A DNA stretch of 64,000 bases from Paludibacter sp. (lineage in GTDB: Bacteria; Bacteroidota; Bacteroidia; Bacteroidales; Paludibacteraceae). The stretch is from positions 124,001 through 188,000 of the forward strand of contig JAFLKK010000009.1 in the NCBI GenBank assembly GCA_019163375.1, read 5' to 3'. The translations under genes and the position numbers were made by a program. Shown here piece by piece: positions 9,188-23,482 of this stretch; positions within the stretch are counted from its first letter, which is position 1; the number at the start of each line of letters is the position of its first letter. The notes under the pieces are model-generated. The model was not told the origin of the DNA, ran no database searches, and saw only the letters and a list, made by a program, of their open reading frames with translations.

Positions 9188-11443
9188 TTACATCTGAAAT
9201 TCTTGTTTTCCTTGTTTTAGTTTTACCTTTTTCCCATTCCAAAGAAACTTACCTTTAAGTCCGACTGGTAAAGTGATTTCGGCTTTGAGTTGATTATTTT
9301 CAACTCTAATCAGTTTGACAATAATTAGTCCCAAACGATGAGGAACTTTGCAATCTACTTGTTTTAAATTCCCCATTTGTGGTTGAATAAGTACCTCCGA
9401 AAAACCATCGTTTGTAGGTTGAACGCCCGCTATATATTGCGACATTAGCGTGAGAGGCCCGCCCGACCAGCCGTGATTATAGGAGCCACCACCGTAGCTT
9501 CCGCTGCCCACTTTCCAACCTTCCCAAAGTGTAGAAACGGGAGATTGTATCATTTGGTCATAACGCTTCTTCATTCGCTCTATACCCGCCTGAGCATCGT
9601 TCATTGCGAAATACGATTCGAGAATGTATTTTTCAAGATAGGGTCCGGCCAAAAATGTGGTGTCGAACAACGCCCGAATGGAAGGCCATCTCTTTTCGTC
9701 TGAAAGGCCTGCCACCACGGCAAGTCCGTTCCCCCGATCGTCAGTTTGTCCTTTGTAAGCGGGAGAACGGTATGCTTTTCCGGTCCAATAGGTTTTATTG
9801 TAAGCCGTTCTCAAGCGTTGCATTTGTTTCTGATATTGCTTGCTTTCATCTTTATTACCTATCAGTTTACTCATGTTTGCAGCCGACTCAAGCGCCATAT
9901 AATACCATGCATTTTCGCAAAGTGGTACATCAATATTGTTTCCCCAGTCTGTCCAATCCCAAAACAGGTCGTTGGTTTGTTTGACCGTTTTACCCAATCG
10001 GTGGATGACTAGTCCGGTACTGTCGGTTTTCCACAACCCAAGGTATTTCTTTACGTGAGGGTATAGGTAGCGAATCGTTGCACTGTCGCCCGAATACCTG
10101 TAATAATTCCAAAAACCATATTTCCCAATACTGGCAAGGGTTTGTTGCGGAAGTTCTTTGCCCCAACCGCCAGGGATAGGAGAATACATTGAGCTGTCGG
10201 CACGCTGCCATTCTACGAGGTTCGACATCGCTTTTTTGATGGCACTTACACCATTGCTGTCGCAGGTATAGAAGATTTCACCCAGAATAATCACTGCATC
10301 ACCCCACCATTGCGACCGCTCACGGTCGGGGTCCTGAATGGCATCGCGCATATTCACGTCCATCGTGTTCAGGGACTTTTGCCAAAGAGAGTTTAAAACT
10401 TCATCATCACAGGTAAAGCTTCCTATATGCTCAGTAGGGAAAGAGGTGCGCCGATAACCCAATTCCAGCACTTTAACGCCGGCCGGAAAAGAGTAAATAA
10501 CTTCATGACCGTTCATATATCCAGGCGTTTCAAATTGCTGAATGCCTTTGCAGGTAATATATTCGGTGCGAACGTTGTATTCGCTACCGCCTTTGTAATT
10601 TTCGGTGCGAATATCCACCAACATTCCCGAATCGGACACTTCAATTTTGAAGTATGGCGTTACGGTGTAATTCGCTGGCAGTTTCATTTTCAAAGGTTTT
10701 CCAACTGTCAGAAAAGGCATCTCAAGTGGATTTGTATAAGCTACAATGCCAGAATTTTTCCATTGTGGAAAAGGGCGTTTCCATAATTTATTCCAAGGCT
10801 CACAACCAGCAACACCTACTTCAATACTTTCGTTGAAATTGTTTTCATCGTACTCGGGCATCATCCAATCGTTGTTTTTCGGATTGGCGGTGTAATGAAT
10901 GTTAAACTCCGGCAGCCGATAGTTAGGAAATGGTTTTCCGGTTACGCCAAAGGATGTATGCGGCGTACATTTCCATGATTTGTCTGAAGTCCATGAAACT
11001 TGCGAATTGGATGCATCGAAAAGCAAACCCGCCTTGCCACTGTTTTTGTGACAATAACCATCGCGCCCCCAAAACCAAAGTAGAAGGGCAATTGTGTTAC
11101 TGCCTTTGTGTACGTATTTTGTAATATCAACTTCGTCGTAATACGTGTCGGTAGGTGTTGGACCACGTTTCAGCTGACCTTCAAAAACCACCAACTCACC
11201 ATTGATGTAGAGCCAGTATTTTGAATCGGCAGAAATTTTGGCAACTAATTTTTCGGTCAATGGCTCAGCAATGCTGTAGCTTTTTCGGAAAATGAGCCAC
11301 TGATTCTGAACACTGTTGTTTGTTGCAGGAATAATCCATTTTGCTTGCGGACTAAACTCAGCAGAAATTGTTGTAATACAAAAGAGGAATACAACAATTA
11401 GTTTATTTTTTATCTGTACGGTTTTTAAGAAGTCTTTATTCAT
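9188..11443 (-). CDS. GH78-family alpha-L-rhamnosidase
   Basis: 751 aa with an N-terminal hydrophobic signal (about residues 12-28). Residues 30-170 form a carbohydrate-binding-like jelly roll (KWIIPATNN, then SADSKYWLYINGELVVFEGQ), as in GH78 proteins. The catalytic (alpha/alpha)6 region carries DPDRERSQWWGDA at 371-383, the GH78 signature with the likely general acid Glu375. Late motifs STLWEGWKVGSGSYGGGSYN and HGWSGGPL match the region containing the second catalytic Glu. Expected activity is release of terminal alpha-L-rhamnose from an oligosaccharide, probably in the periplasm. The start overlaps the end of the next GH78 gene by 8 bp, so translation is likely coupled. The two GH78 proteins are quite different and probably cleave different linkages. 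Confidence 0.85.
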   Translation of the reverse strand: MNKDFLKTVQIKNKLIVVFLFCITTISAEFSPQAKWIIPATNNSVQNQWLIFRKSYSIAEPLTEKLVAKISADSKYWLYINGELVVFEGQLKRGPTPTDTYYDEVDITKYVHKGSNTIALLLWFWGRDGYCHKNSGKAGLLFDASNSQVSWTSDKSWKCTPHTSFGVTGKPFPNYRLPEFNIHYTANPKNNDWMMPEYDENNFNESIEVGVAGCEPWNKLWKRPFPQWKNSGIVAYTNPLEMPFLTVGKPLKMKLPANYTVTPYFKIEVSDSGMLVDIRTENYKGGSEYNVRTEYITCKGIQQFETPGYMNGHEVIYSFPAGVKVLELGYRRTSFPTEHIGSFTCDDEVLNSLWQKSLNTMDVNMRDAIQDPDRERSQWWGDAVIILGEIFYTCDSNGVSAIKKAMSNLVEWQRADSSMYSPIPGGWGKELPQQTLASIGKYGFWNYYRYSGDSATIRYLYPHVKKYLGLWKTDSTGLVIHRLGKTVKQTNDLFWDWTDWGNNIDVPLCENAWYYMALESAANMSKLIGNKDESKQYQKQMQRLRTAYNKTYWTGKAYRSPAYKGQTDDRGNGLAVVAGLSDEKRWPSIRALFDTTFLAGPYLEKYILESYFAMNDAQAGIERMKKRYDQMIQSPVSTLWEGWKVGSGSYGGGSYNHGWSGGPLTLMSQYIAGVQPTNDGFSEVLIQPQMGNLKQVDCKVPHRLGLIIVKLIRVENNQLKAEITLPVGLKGKFLWNGKKVKLKQGKQEFQM

Positions 11444-13709
11444 AACTAATTGATAATTTATGTGAACCTGAAGATGCGTTTTTGACTAAGGTGTATTCGT
11501 TGGCGTATTGCCCATTTGACTTTTTACCATCAATTATTAAAGTGTATTTTTTTGAACTTGTGGGCATATATACATTGGCAGTTGTATTTGCCGGAATTGT
11601 TATATTTAGTTCAAACGATTTTCCAATTTCCTGTTTGAAACCTACATCGATATCTCCGCGAATGGTGGAAACTTTTGCCTTAGCTTCGGTGAGGTTTCCG
11701 GGGCGTGGACGTATGTTTATTTTGCCAAAGCCGGGCTCAGCTGGTTCGATTCCCATAATTTTTCGGGGAATGATATGCGCCGGAGAGGCACTCCAGGCGT
11801 GGCTCCAGCCATTATTCAATTTGTATTTATTGTCCCAGGCTTCGGTGGTCATGGTAGCGCCAACGCGAATCATATTCAGCCAACTGCGGTCGCTGTCGTC
11901 GGTAAGCAAACTCATGGCATAATCAGTTTGGTTGTAGTCGAACATGGCTTCCAGTAAATAATTGCTGCTATACACACCGCAGGCCATGCGTTTTGATTTA
12001 ATAAAGTTGATTACCGATTTTTGGTTTTCGGTAGGTACCAATCCGAAACACAAAGGATACATGTTGGCATGCAGCGAACTGTGTTTAGATCCGATACCAT
12101 CTACATATATTCCGGTTTCAGAGTTGAAGAAGTTTTTATTGAATGCTGATTTTACAGAGTCGACTTTTGCAGAAAACAGACGAGCATCGTTTTTTTTGCC
12201 AATTGCGTCTGACATTTTAGCCATATAAACCATTGACTGATAATAGAATGCATTGACAACCGTGTTGTAATCCCTGAAATCGTAGCCGTCCGATTCGCCA
12301 CCGGCAACGGTACTCATATAGGAAGCGTTTGGCCAATCGACAATGTCCCTCAAGGTAGCTCCATTGTAGTGAATGGATTTCAAAAATTCTTTGGTTTGTT
12401 TACCAGTTTGTGTGCTAATCAAACTCTTTTCGCTTTGCAATGCAGTCATTGTTTTGGCCTTGATATCGTCGTAATACCGTGTAATAACATCTGTATTTCC
12501 TGTATATAAATAATCGGCCCAAGCCATAAACACACTGTGCGAAATCCACTCGCTAGGCCATGTGGCATGATACAACAGGTTTTCGAGACTGTAGCGTGCA
12601 ATGGCAAATTCGCGGTCGACAGCATAATGTCCCATTTGCTGAATATAGCAATCGGCTTCGTACATCATGCGTTCGCGTTCGCTGTTGGCATAGTCGCCAT
12701 TGAAGGTATTTGCGACTGTGGAGTATTTGCAAAGCTCATAAATGGCATTCAAATCGCTGTTTGAGCTTTTAAATCCGGACGCTTTTTCATTGTCCAGAAT
12801 ATACAAAGCCTTGTGTGTAATGTCATTTACCGTCACTTTTTCGGTGCCACTCAGCACTTCGCAAAAGCGAAACGGAATAATCTCCGGCATTTGTGGAGGC
12901 ATGGGTTGGCTATGAGGGAATTTGGGTACAAAACGTGGAATTTGCAAAGTATAATTGGCTGTTCCTGATTTAATAGTCATTGGAAAGGTTCTAAAAATTA
13001 CCCCTCCGCCCGGTTTTTGGTCTATGGAATCGCCCACACCTTTTTCTCCGATATTTATTTTTAAGGTGAGTTCTTTTTGAGCAGTATCTTTTGGTGTCCA
13101 CGTTAGGTTAATTTCCACGGTGGCAAAAGCCGAACGTCCGAAATCGAAGAACTGAGCACCGTTGTCCCGAATGGTTTTTCTTACAGGTTTTACCAGATGA
13201 TAAACCACTGGATGTCGGTTTTCCAACGCCCAGCTTTTTTGCCCGTTTCCGTTGTCAATCAGAAGCCACCTGCTTTCGCCCGGCCATTTTGTTGTTCTGT
13301 CAAATTCGCCGGTATTGAATTGTTGAGGTAAGCTCCAGGTATTCTCCCCACTTTTTTTGTTGTAGGTTTTTACTTTCCAATAATAGATTTTATTGGCTGA
13401 AAGGGCTTTTCCTGCATATCCCACATTGATGGATTGTGCGGTTTTTACTTTACCCGAATTCCACATGTCGCCCATGTTATTTTGCAATAATTCAGCGGAC
13501 GAAGCTACCAGAATTTGATACGCTTTTTGTGAATCGCCCGGCTTATCTGAGTTTACAATCCAACCAAATTCCGGATTTTTTTCAGTTATGACCGATAGCT
13601 CCGGATGTGACATGAGTTGGCATAGCAAGCCGGTTGGGGCAGGGGATTGGGCAAAAAGACTTGTCAGAGTAATGAAAAAGAGAACAATTGAAAAGGTTAA
13701 TTTGTTCAT
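11436..13709 (-). CDS. GH78-family alpha-L-rhamnosidase with N-terminal Ig/Fn3-like domain
   Basis: 757 aa with a signal peptide MNKLTFSIVLFFITLTSLFA. Residues about 22-135 form the Fn3-like domain common in bacterial rhamnosidases (ekNPEFGWIVNS, then YQILVASSAELLQ, and NKIYYWKVKTYNKKSG). A beta-sandwich follows. The catalytic domain carries NSERERMMYEADCYIQQMGH at 342-361, the GH78 acid-bearing motif, and TTEAWDNKYKLNNGWSHAW near the C terminus with the likely catalytic base Glu. It would remove alpha-L-rhamnosyl groups. It lies 33 bp after the LacZ-like gene and overlaps the following GH78 gene by 8 bp. Family assignment is strong; linkage specificity is unknown. Confidence 0.85.
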   Translation of the reverse strand: MNKLTFSIVLFFITLTSLFAQSPAPTGLLCQLMSHPELSVITEKNPEFGWIVNSDKPGDSQKAYQILVASSAELLQNNMGDMWNSGKVKTAQSINVGYAGKALSANKIYYWKVKTYNKKSGENTWSLPQQFNTGEFDRTTKWPGESRWLLIDNGNGQKSWALENRHPVVYHLVKPVRKTIRDNGAQFFDFGRSAFATVEINLTWTPKDTAQKELTLKINIGEKGVGDSIDQKPGGGVIFRTFPMTIKSGTANYTLQIPRFVPKFPHSQPMPPQMPEIIPFRFCEVLSGTEKVTVNDITHKALYILDNEKASGFKSSNSDLNAIYELCKYSTVANTFNGDYANSERERMMYEADCYIQQMGHYAVDREFAIARYSLENLLYHATWPSEWISHSVFMAWADYLYTGNTDVITRYYDDIKAKTMTALQSEKSLISTQTGKQTKEFLKSIHYNGATLRDIVDWPNASYMSTVAGGESDGYDFRDYNTVVNAFYYQSMVYMAKMSDAIGKKNDARLFSAKVDSVKSAFNKNFFNSETGIYVDGIGSKHSSLHANMYPLCFGLVPTENQKSVINFIKSKRMACGVYSSNYLLEAMFDYNQTDYAMSLLTDDSDRSWLNMIRVGATMTTEAWDNKYKLNNGWSHAWSASPAHIIPRKIMGIEPAEPGFGKINIRPRPGNLTEAKAKVSTIRGDIDVGFKQEIGKSFELNITIPANTTANVYMPTSSKKYTLIIDGKKSNGQYANEYTLVKNASSGSHKLSISYE

Positions 13710-13742
13710 GACTATTTGGAGTTATTGCTTTTTTAGGGCTTT

Positions 13743-18346
<4,604 letters not shown>

Positions 18347-18377
18347 ATTACTGTTATTAGAAATCTGTTGATAGAAA

Positions 18378-19292
18378 TCACTTTTGTTTTTCTTTACTGT
18401 TTTTTTTTACTTCATTCACCACAGAATCTAACGCATCAATAACTCCCTGTCTGTTTGGATTTTTTATCTTGAAAAATTGAATTAAATGTTCCATGATTTC
18501 TTTAGTAGCACTAATATATGCTTCACTACTGCCTTCTTTATAAAATCCATGAGCAATACCTGGCAGGATGAGTACTTTAGCATAGCCGTTGTGTTGCTCT
18601 AGGGCTGCGGCAAATTCAACGCTTTGTTTGTAGCCGATAGTGGGATCTGCATCTCCGTGAATTAATAAAGTAGCGGGTGGGTTTTTACGGATTTGCGTAA
18701 TTGCCGAGGCGCGTTTTTGTTCCTCGGGAGTCACAATTTTGTATTTTTCAAGGGTTTGCTGACTAGGCCAATATCCCCCAAGATTTTTATTCATAAAATC
18801 ATATTTTCCATAAATACCAATGTAGAGCTTACATGTGCTAATTTTTTGTGCAGCCACAGCCGAAAGTGGTGTGCCGGCTGAACCTCCGGCAAATCCTATT
18901 TTTTTAAAATCACACTTAAATCTTTTTGCATTTTTATGCGCATAGTTATACACATCCATTACATCTTGTAGAGCTTTGTCGAAATCGCCGTTTTGATTTT
19001 TGCAACGGTAATCAACTCCAACAAAAACTACGCCCAGGTTATCACACATTGTACTGGCTGATACAAGTGGAGGACCACCTGGAGTTTTTAGTGCAGTGCC
19101 ATGATCCCATCCGCCACCATGAACGTAAAACAAGACCGGAAAAGTTCCTTTGCCATCGGGAATATTTAGGACTATTTCAATCTCAATACTATCCACCGTT
19201 TTAACTGTTTCGCGAATGGTAGTTAATGCTTTTACTTGGGATGTTAAAATCAAACAAAGTGTAATTAATATGCTTTTGAAATGCTTTTTCAT
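18378..19292 (-). CDS. Alpha/beta-hydrolase (esterase/lipase type)
   Basis: 304 aa with a signal peptide (MKKHFKSILITLCLILTSQVKA). An oxyanion-hole motif VHGGGWDHG (58-66), nucleophile elbow GFAGGSAGTP with Ser138, acid region LLIHGDADPTIG (Asp214 or Asp216) and LPGIAHGF with His248 make a full catalytic triad of the HGGG-type (hormone-sensitive-lipase-like) esterases. It is 31 bp upstream of the SGNH esterase, giving two esterases in a row. This suggests an ester-decorated target glycan. A deacylase acting on sugar esters is the likeliest role; a peptidase is less likely given the lack of a propeller domain. Confidence 0.85.
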   Translation of the reverse strand: MKKHFKSILITLCLILTSQVKALTTIRETVKTVDSIEIEIVLNIPDGKGTFPVLFYVHGGGWDHGTALKTPGGPPLVSASTMCDNLGVVFVGVDYRCKNQNGDFDKALQDVMDVYNYAHKNAKRFKCDFKKIGFAGGSAGTPLSAVAAQKISTCKLYIGIYGKYDFMNKNLGGYWPSQQTLEKYKIVTPEEQKRASAITQIRKNPPATLLIHGDADPTIGYKQSVEFAAALEQHNGYAKVLILPGIAHGFYKEGSSEAYISATKEIMEHLIQFFKIKNPNRQGVIDALDSVVNEVKKNSKEKQK

Positions 19293-19325
19293 TTTAGATT
19301 TTTATTTGGTTATTGCTGTAAGTGT

Positions 19326-22300
19326 TTAAAATACATCAAATTGTTTAATTTCGTTGGCATCAATCACCAACCGAACGGCTGTTGCTTCCACATTCTCAAT
19401 TTGTTTGCTGCAAATGATACCAAAAACTTTTCCCTGATGGATCGTTTTCCAACTGCCATCGGCTACTTGTACCTGTAAGTCAAATGGAATTCCGTTTCCA
19501 CGCAAATATCCGGGATTGTCAATGCTAAACTCAAAACGATTGATTTGTTTTGGTGAGTCAAATTTCACTTCCATATTGGTTTTTCCCTGCGCACCTTTCC
19601 ATGTATTTTTAGCTAGTCCCAATGTAAACGAACCTTTAGATGGTAACGCCATAGCAATTTCCTCTACCGAACGGTCGAATTCCAGTTTTACAATGGTGTT
19701 CAGCGTGTCGGGCGTTCCGGTGAGCAACCAGCCATCTGCGGTTTTTGTGACTTTAATATTTCCGGAAACAGATTTCCAACTAACTAATTGGCGGGGAATG
19801 GCTGACAGTTTTACTCCCTCGTGTGGCCAGTCGAGCGTATGCACATACACGGTGTTACCTTTAAATACACTATTTTTCCAAGGTCCGGCTTTGCAACCAT
19901 CGAGCGTATAGCCATATTTATTTATCCATGAACCGGTTGCTTTTCCGGCAATAGGTTTTGCATCCAGCATAGGTGGTAAATCGAACAGATAATTGTAATC
20001 AGCTAAAGCCACTTCCACCAGAGTGCGTATCCGTTGCTTTTCGGTAGCCATATTCACAATGTCGGCACGGCGCCATTCGGGATTTACTTTGAGCGACTGC
20101 ACTTTACCGTTGCGGTATTCACATTCGATGGTGGTATTATTGGCAGCGCAAAGTTTAAAGTTTACATCCCAGTTTTCGGGCCAGGCAGGTAACAAAAAAA
20201 TCTTTTTTCCATCGCTTTGCAAAAGCATACTTTGTACCGTGTTTACTGAATTTGCACCGTGGTCATTGTCGGGTGTGCCGTCCATTTTACATTCCCAGAA
20301 AGCCGGAAAACGAGCGCGAGGACGATTTGGGTAGGGAGTTCCGAGTGGAATATTATCATTCCAATGGATGAATTGGTCGTTGAAGTTGCTGCTTGCTAAC
20401 CGAGCTGCTTCTCTTGATAAGCCCAAATAGGCAGCCTGTACCGGAGACGACTGCCAACCACCGGTTTCTGTTCCCTGGTCGTCAATAGTTCCATCAAGGC
20501 TGATGGTGCGAACATGAAACGACTGGCGCGCATTTGACAAAAGTTTCGGTTCGCCTAACCATACCTGACGGAAAGGATAAATGGAATATAATTCAGGACT
20601 TTCGCAGTTGGTACGTCCCGGATTGTATTTTTCGCCCACAGCCAGCAAATCCAGTCCACAAATGGAGCGTAACGGTACTTCGGGCATGGTTTTTTGCAGA
20701 GCTATCCAACGGGTACGACGTTGATTGTCAATATTGAACGAAAGCAGTTTAGTCAGGGCATATTTTATACAACCCATTTCGGTGGCAGGATTGGTAACAC
20801 CCTGATAGGTTTCTGCACAGCCAACGTTTTCCATTTGCATGATTCCTTTTTCATTGCGTTTGGGATAATGGAGTTCATAAAATTTCAGAAACTCATCGGC
20901 ACAAGGTAACAATATTTCGTTCAGAAATTTAGCGTCTTTGGTATGTTCGTAGTATTCACACATAATGGCTACCGTTTCTACCGTTGCCAATAAATGATAT
21001 TTTAAATGTGCCGGTACAGCTGTCCAGTCCCAAACACCAACATTGTACCACCAGCTGGCTTCCATAATAAATGCGCCGTCGTGTCCAAATGTTTTCAGAC
21101 AACGGTCTTTGCATATTTCCAATCCATTGCGTACAAACTCCATGCTTGGTTTAATAGCGTCGTAATCACCGCGTGCAGCCATCGACCACAGCGGATGACG
21201 GGTGTTTTGCCACATAAACGATAGCATTGCCCAGTCACGACCGTCGGGTGAAACAGGTTTTGTTTTTGGTCTGTCAAATCCTAATACTCCAGCCGGCATG
21301 TCCATAGTAAAGATAGACCCGTTGTAAGGTGCCGGCACTTCGCCACGGTTTGCAGCAGCTTCTAAAAAGCGCTCTAAAGCGTATCTTTGATTTATTTGAT
21401 TAATATTCTGCTGTGCATCAATGGTTTTATGCCCTTCGTAAGCCAGCGAACCTTGTGGAAATTGAGTATAACGGCATTGGTCGAGATTAAATGTACCGCT
21501 TCCGGCATTGGTAATATTGATATAAGTTCTGTCCCAGAATGAAGTCCAGTAAGTGCAATGTGCCTTCCAGTTGGGTTTTGCCGGTTTTGATACATCGGCT
21601 AACCATGTTTGCAAAGTTTCGGGTTGCGACGAAAGAACTGTAATGTTGCAATTAAACTGGGTTGATTTTGTTTTGGACACCAATGAATTGTCGTTCAACC
21701 GAAAAAAGTTTTTAGCTTCAAGCAAGCACCCCGAAGTACGATGTAGAATTGGGTCTTTGGTTTTTGCTATCAATTCCGGCGTATTTTGCTTTATCAACCT
21801 ATCGCTCAATGCGGAAGTCTGATTGCGGTAGCACCACGCCAGGCGGTTGGATTTATCATTAAAAAGAACACCGGCTGTTCCGCTTTTCTGCACGCTATCC
21901 GTAATATTTGTCAACGGTCGTAATGTTTCCAACGAGATAGTGGCGATACGTGGCGTTTTGCTTTTTCCTTCAAGGCAAATAACCGGTTTATTGGCATCTA
22001 CCCACACTTTGAACTGCACATCGCCGGCTTGCACCAGAATAGAAGCATCGGGCAAGTTTAGGGTCTGTTTGAAATCGGACACCGAAAGGGCGGGTTGCAT
22101 TTTGAGTCTAATTCGCCCTAATTTTGGCAATAAGTGGGCTGCATCAAAGGCATTTACCTTGCTGATATAAAACACTAAATCGCCATTTTTTTCAACCCAC
22201 ACATTGAGCCCCACATCGCCATTGCCAAGGGGCATGGAACCAAAAGAATCGTTGCTGGGAGAAGTCCAAATTACATTAAATTTATCGGGAATGCCTGAAT

Positions 22301-22367
22301 CACTGCTTTTGGCAAAAATGGGAATGCTTATAATTAAAAAAACGACCAGTAAGAATGTGTTTTTCAT
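19326..22367 (-). CDS. DUF5703-type secreted protein, GH95-like architecture
   Basis: 1013 aa with a signal peptide MKNTFLLVVFLIISIPIFA. The N-terminal domain VIWTSPSNDSFGSMPLGNGD followed by VGLNVWVEKNGDLVFYIS is the hallmark of the family I know as DUF5703. It resembles the N-terminal beta-sandwich of GH95. A central (alpha/alpha)6-barrel-like region follows (RYALERFLEAAANRGEVPAP, WWYNVGVWDWTAVPAHLKYH, NVGCAETYQGVTNPATEMGC). A beta-sandwich and a C-terminal discoidin-like module (about residues 880-1013, NTWKGAQGKTNMEVKFDSP) complete it. No biochemical role is known to me. Context points to an alpha-glycosidase or an accessory binding protein for the same glycan. Confidence 0.78.
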   Translation of the reverse strand: MKNTFLLVVFLIISIPIFAKSSDSGIPDKFNVIWTSPSNDSFGSMPLGNGDVGLNVWVEKNGDLVFYISKVNAFDAAHLLPKLGRIRLKMQPALSVSDFKQTLNLPDASILVQAGDVQFKVWVDANKPVICLEGKSKTPRIATISLETLRPLTNITDSVQKSGTAGVLFNDKSNRLAWCYRNQTSALSDRLIKQNTPELIAKTKDPILHRTSGCLLEAKNFFRLNDNSLVSKTKSTQFNCNITVLSSQPETLQTWLADVSKPAKPNWKAHCTYWTSFWDRTYINITNAGSGTFNLDQCRYTQFPQGSLAYEGHKTIDAQQNINQINQRYALERFLEAAANRGEVPAPYNGSIFTMDMPAGVLGFDRPKTKPVSPDGRDWAMLSFMWQNTRHPLWSMAARGDYDAIKPSMEFVRNGLEICKDRCLKTFGHDGAFIMEASWWYNVGVWDWTAVPAHLKYHLLATVETVAIMCEYYEHTKDAKFLNEILLPCADEFLKFYELHYPKRNEKGIMQMENVGCAETYQGVTNPATEMGCIKYALTKLLSFNIDNQRRTRWIALQKTMPEVPLRSICGLDLLAVGEKYNPGRTNCESPELYSIYPFRQVWLGEPKLLSNARQSFHVRTISLDGTIDDQGTETGGWQSSPVQAAYLGLSREAARLASSNFNDQFIHWNDNIPLGTPYPNRPRARFPAFWECKMDGTPDNDHGANSVNTVQSMLLQSDGKKIFLLPAWPENWDVNFKLCAANNTTIECEYRNGKVQSLKVNPEWRRADIVNMATEKQRIRTLVEVALADYNYLFDLPPMLDAKPIAGKATGSWINKYGYTLDGCKAGPWKNSVFKGNTVYVHTLDWPHEGVKLSAIPRQLVSWKSVSGNIKVTKTADGWLLTGTPDTLNTIVKLEFDRSVEEIAMALPSKGSFTLGLAKNTWKGAQGKTNMEVKFDSPKQINRFEFSIDNPGYLRGNGIPFDLQVQVADGSWKTIHQGKVFGIICSKQIENVEATAVRLVIDANEIKQFDVF

Positions 22368-22397
22368 CGGGAATCGATTAAATTTTACAGGTAAATT

Positions 22398-23465
22398 TTA
22401 TTTTACTTTGAGTGGTATAGCCACATTATAATTATCTTGGCCATCGTACACAGCACAGAACAGCACTTTCGGAATTCCTTTGTCTATCCAAAGTTGAGGG
22501 CGTTCAAGCTTAGTCACTTTTTTAGTGCCTGTAATCCAGGGTATTTGTGTGGTACATATAAGTACATTTTTGGCAGGCTTCCAGTCCAGACCATCTGCCG
22601 ATTCGAACAAAGCCAGACTAGTGCCCGCATTGGTAAAAGCGCCGCTCATGTCTTTCACAATTGCCCAGTACTTTCCGTTTTGATACCATATATACGGATC
22701 TTCGGCGGCAAACTGTTCGCCAACTTTTACAAATACACGGTTGGGAAGTTTTACAAATGGACCTTCGGGTTTATCGGCAAGGGCTGCACCGTGCATCACT
22801 TTTCCGCCAAATGGCATCTTTCCACTGCTAACTCCTTTGTAAATCATGAGTATTTTTCCGTCGGGGCGTTGGGTTACAGCCGGGTTGTTGGTCACCAAAT
22901 GGTCGAACCCGTTGGTGGTGGTGTCAATAAGTGGCTTTTCCGACCTTTTCCACGGGCCAAGTGGCGACGATGCCACGGCAACACCAATCCGCTGATTGTT
23001 ACGATATTCCCACCAGCCCGGCGTGCTCATAGATACAGGTGTTTTAAAAGTTTCAGTCCCTTTTGTACCCATGTAATAGAGGTAGTATTTTTTGCCGAAT
23101 TTATAAATGGTGGGATTATGCGTTACATCTGCATCCCAGAATTTCTTGTCGCGTTTGGGCAATACCACTTTTACGTGTTTGTACGGTCCGGTTGGGTTAT
23201 CCGACACTGCCACAGCAACTTCGCTCTCCGTTACCCAGGCATAATGTCCGCTGCTGCGTGGCCAGCGACTGTAGAAAAGATAATACTTGTTGTTGTCGCC
23301 TTTCACCATACTGCCGCACCACACCATGTAGTCGGGCAAACTGAATTTGGCACTTTCGGGTACCGGTTGTATCCATTTGGCAACATCCAAATCCTGTGCG
23401 GAAATTGTAGTTTGGAATACAAAAAGGAGTAATGCTAGTTTTAATAATTTGATTTTGTGTGACAT
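22398..23465 (-). CDS. Five-bladed beta-propeller glycosidase-like protein (GH43/GH117-like)
   Basis: 355 aa with a signal peptide ending TTISAQ. Repeating blade signatures (GDNNKYYLFYSRW, FGKKYYLYYMGT, PDGKILMIYKG, YQNGKYWAIVKDM) are typical of five-bladed propeller enzymes in clan GH-F and relatives. Candidate acidic residues are in SLPDYMVWCG, FWDADVTHNP and AAEDPYIWYQNGK. It is a clear paralogue of the product of 25999-27093 and lies 17 bp after a GH2 gene, so the two propellers sandwich that GH2. I cannot place it in a numbered GH family with confidence; a terminal-sugar hydrolase is the best inference. Confidence 0.7.
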   Translation of the reverse strand: MSHKIKLLKLALLLFVFQTTISAQDLDVAKWIQPVPESAKFSLPDYMVWCGSMVKGDNNKYYLFYSRWPRSSGHYAWVTESEVAVAVSDNPTGPYKHVKVVLPKRDKKFWDADVTHNPTIYKFGKKYYLYYMGTKGTETFKTPVSMSTPGWWEYRNNQRIGVAVASSPLGPWKRSEKPLIDTTTNGFDHLVTNNPAVTQRPDGKILMIYKGVSSGKMPFGGKVMHGAALADKPEGPFVKLPNRVFVKVGEQFAAEDPYIWYQNGKYWAIVKDMSGAFTNAGTSLALFESADGLDWKPAKNVLICTTQIPWITGTKKVTKLERPQLWIDKGIPKVLFCAVYDGQDNYNVAIPLKVK

Positions 23466-23482
23466 AGTATATTTGTAGTTAA

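Noticed and set aside
22437-23432. 331-aa open frame on the plus strand
   Set aside because: It lies antisense to the propeller gene, which has a signal peptide and family motifs; the plus-strand translation is Cys/His/Phe-rich shadow sequence.
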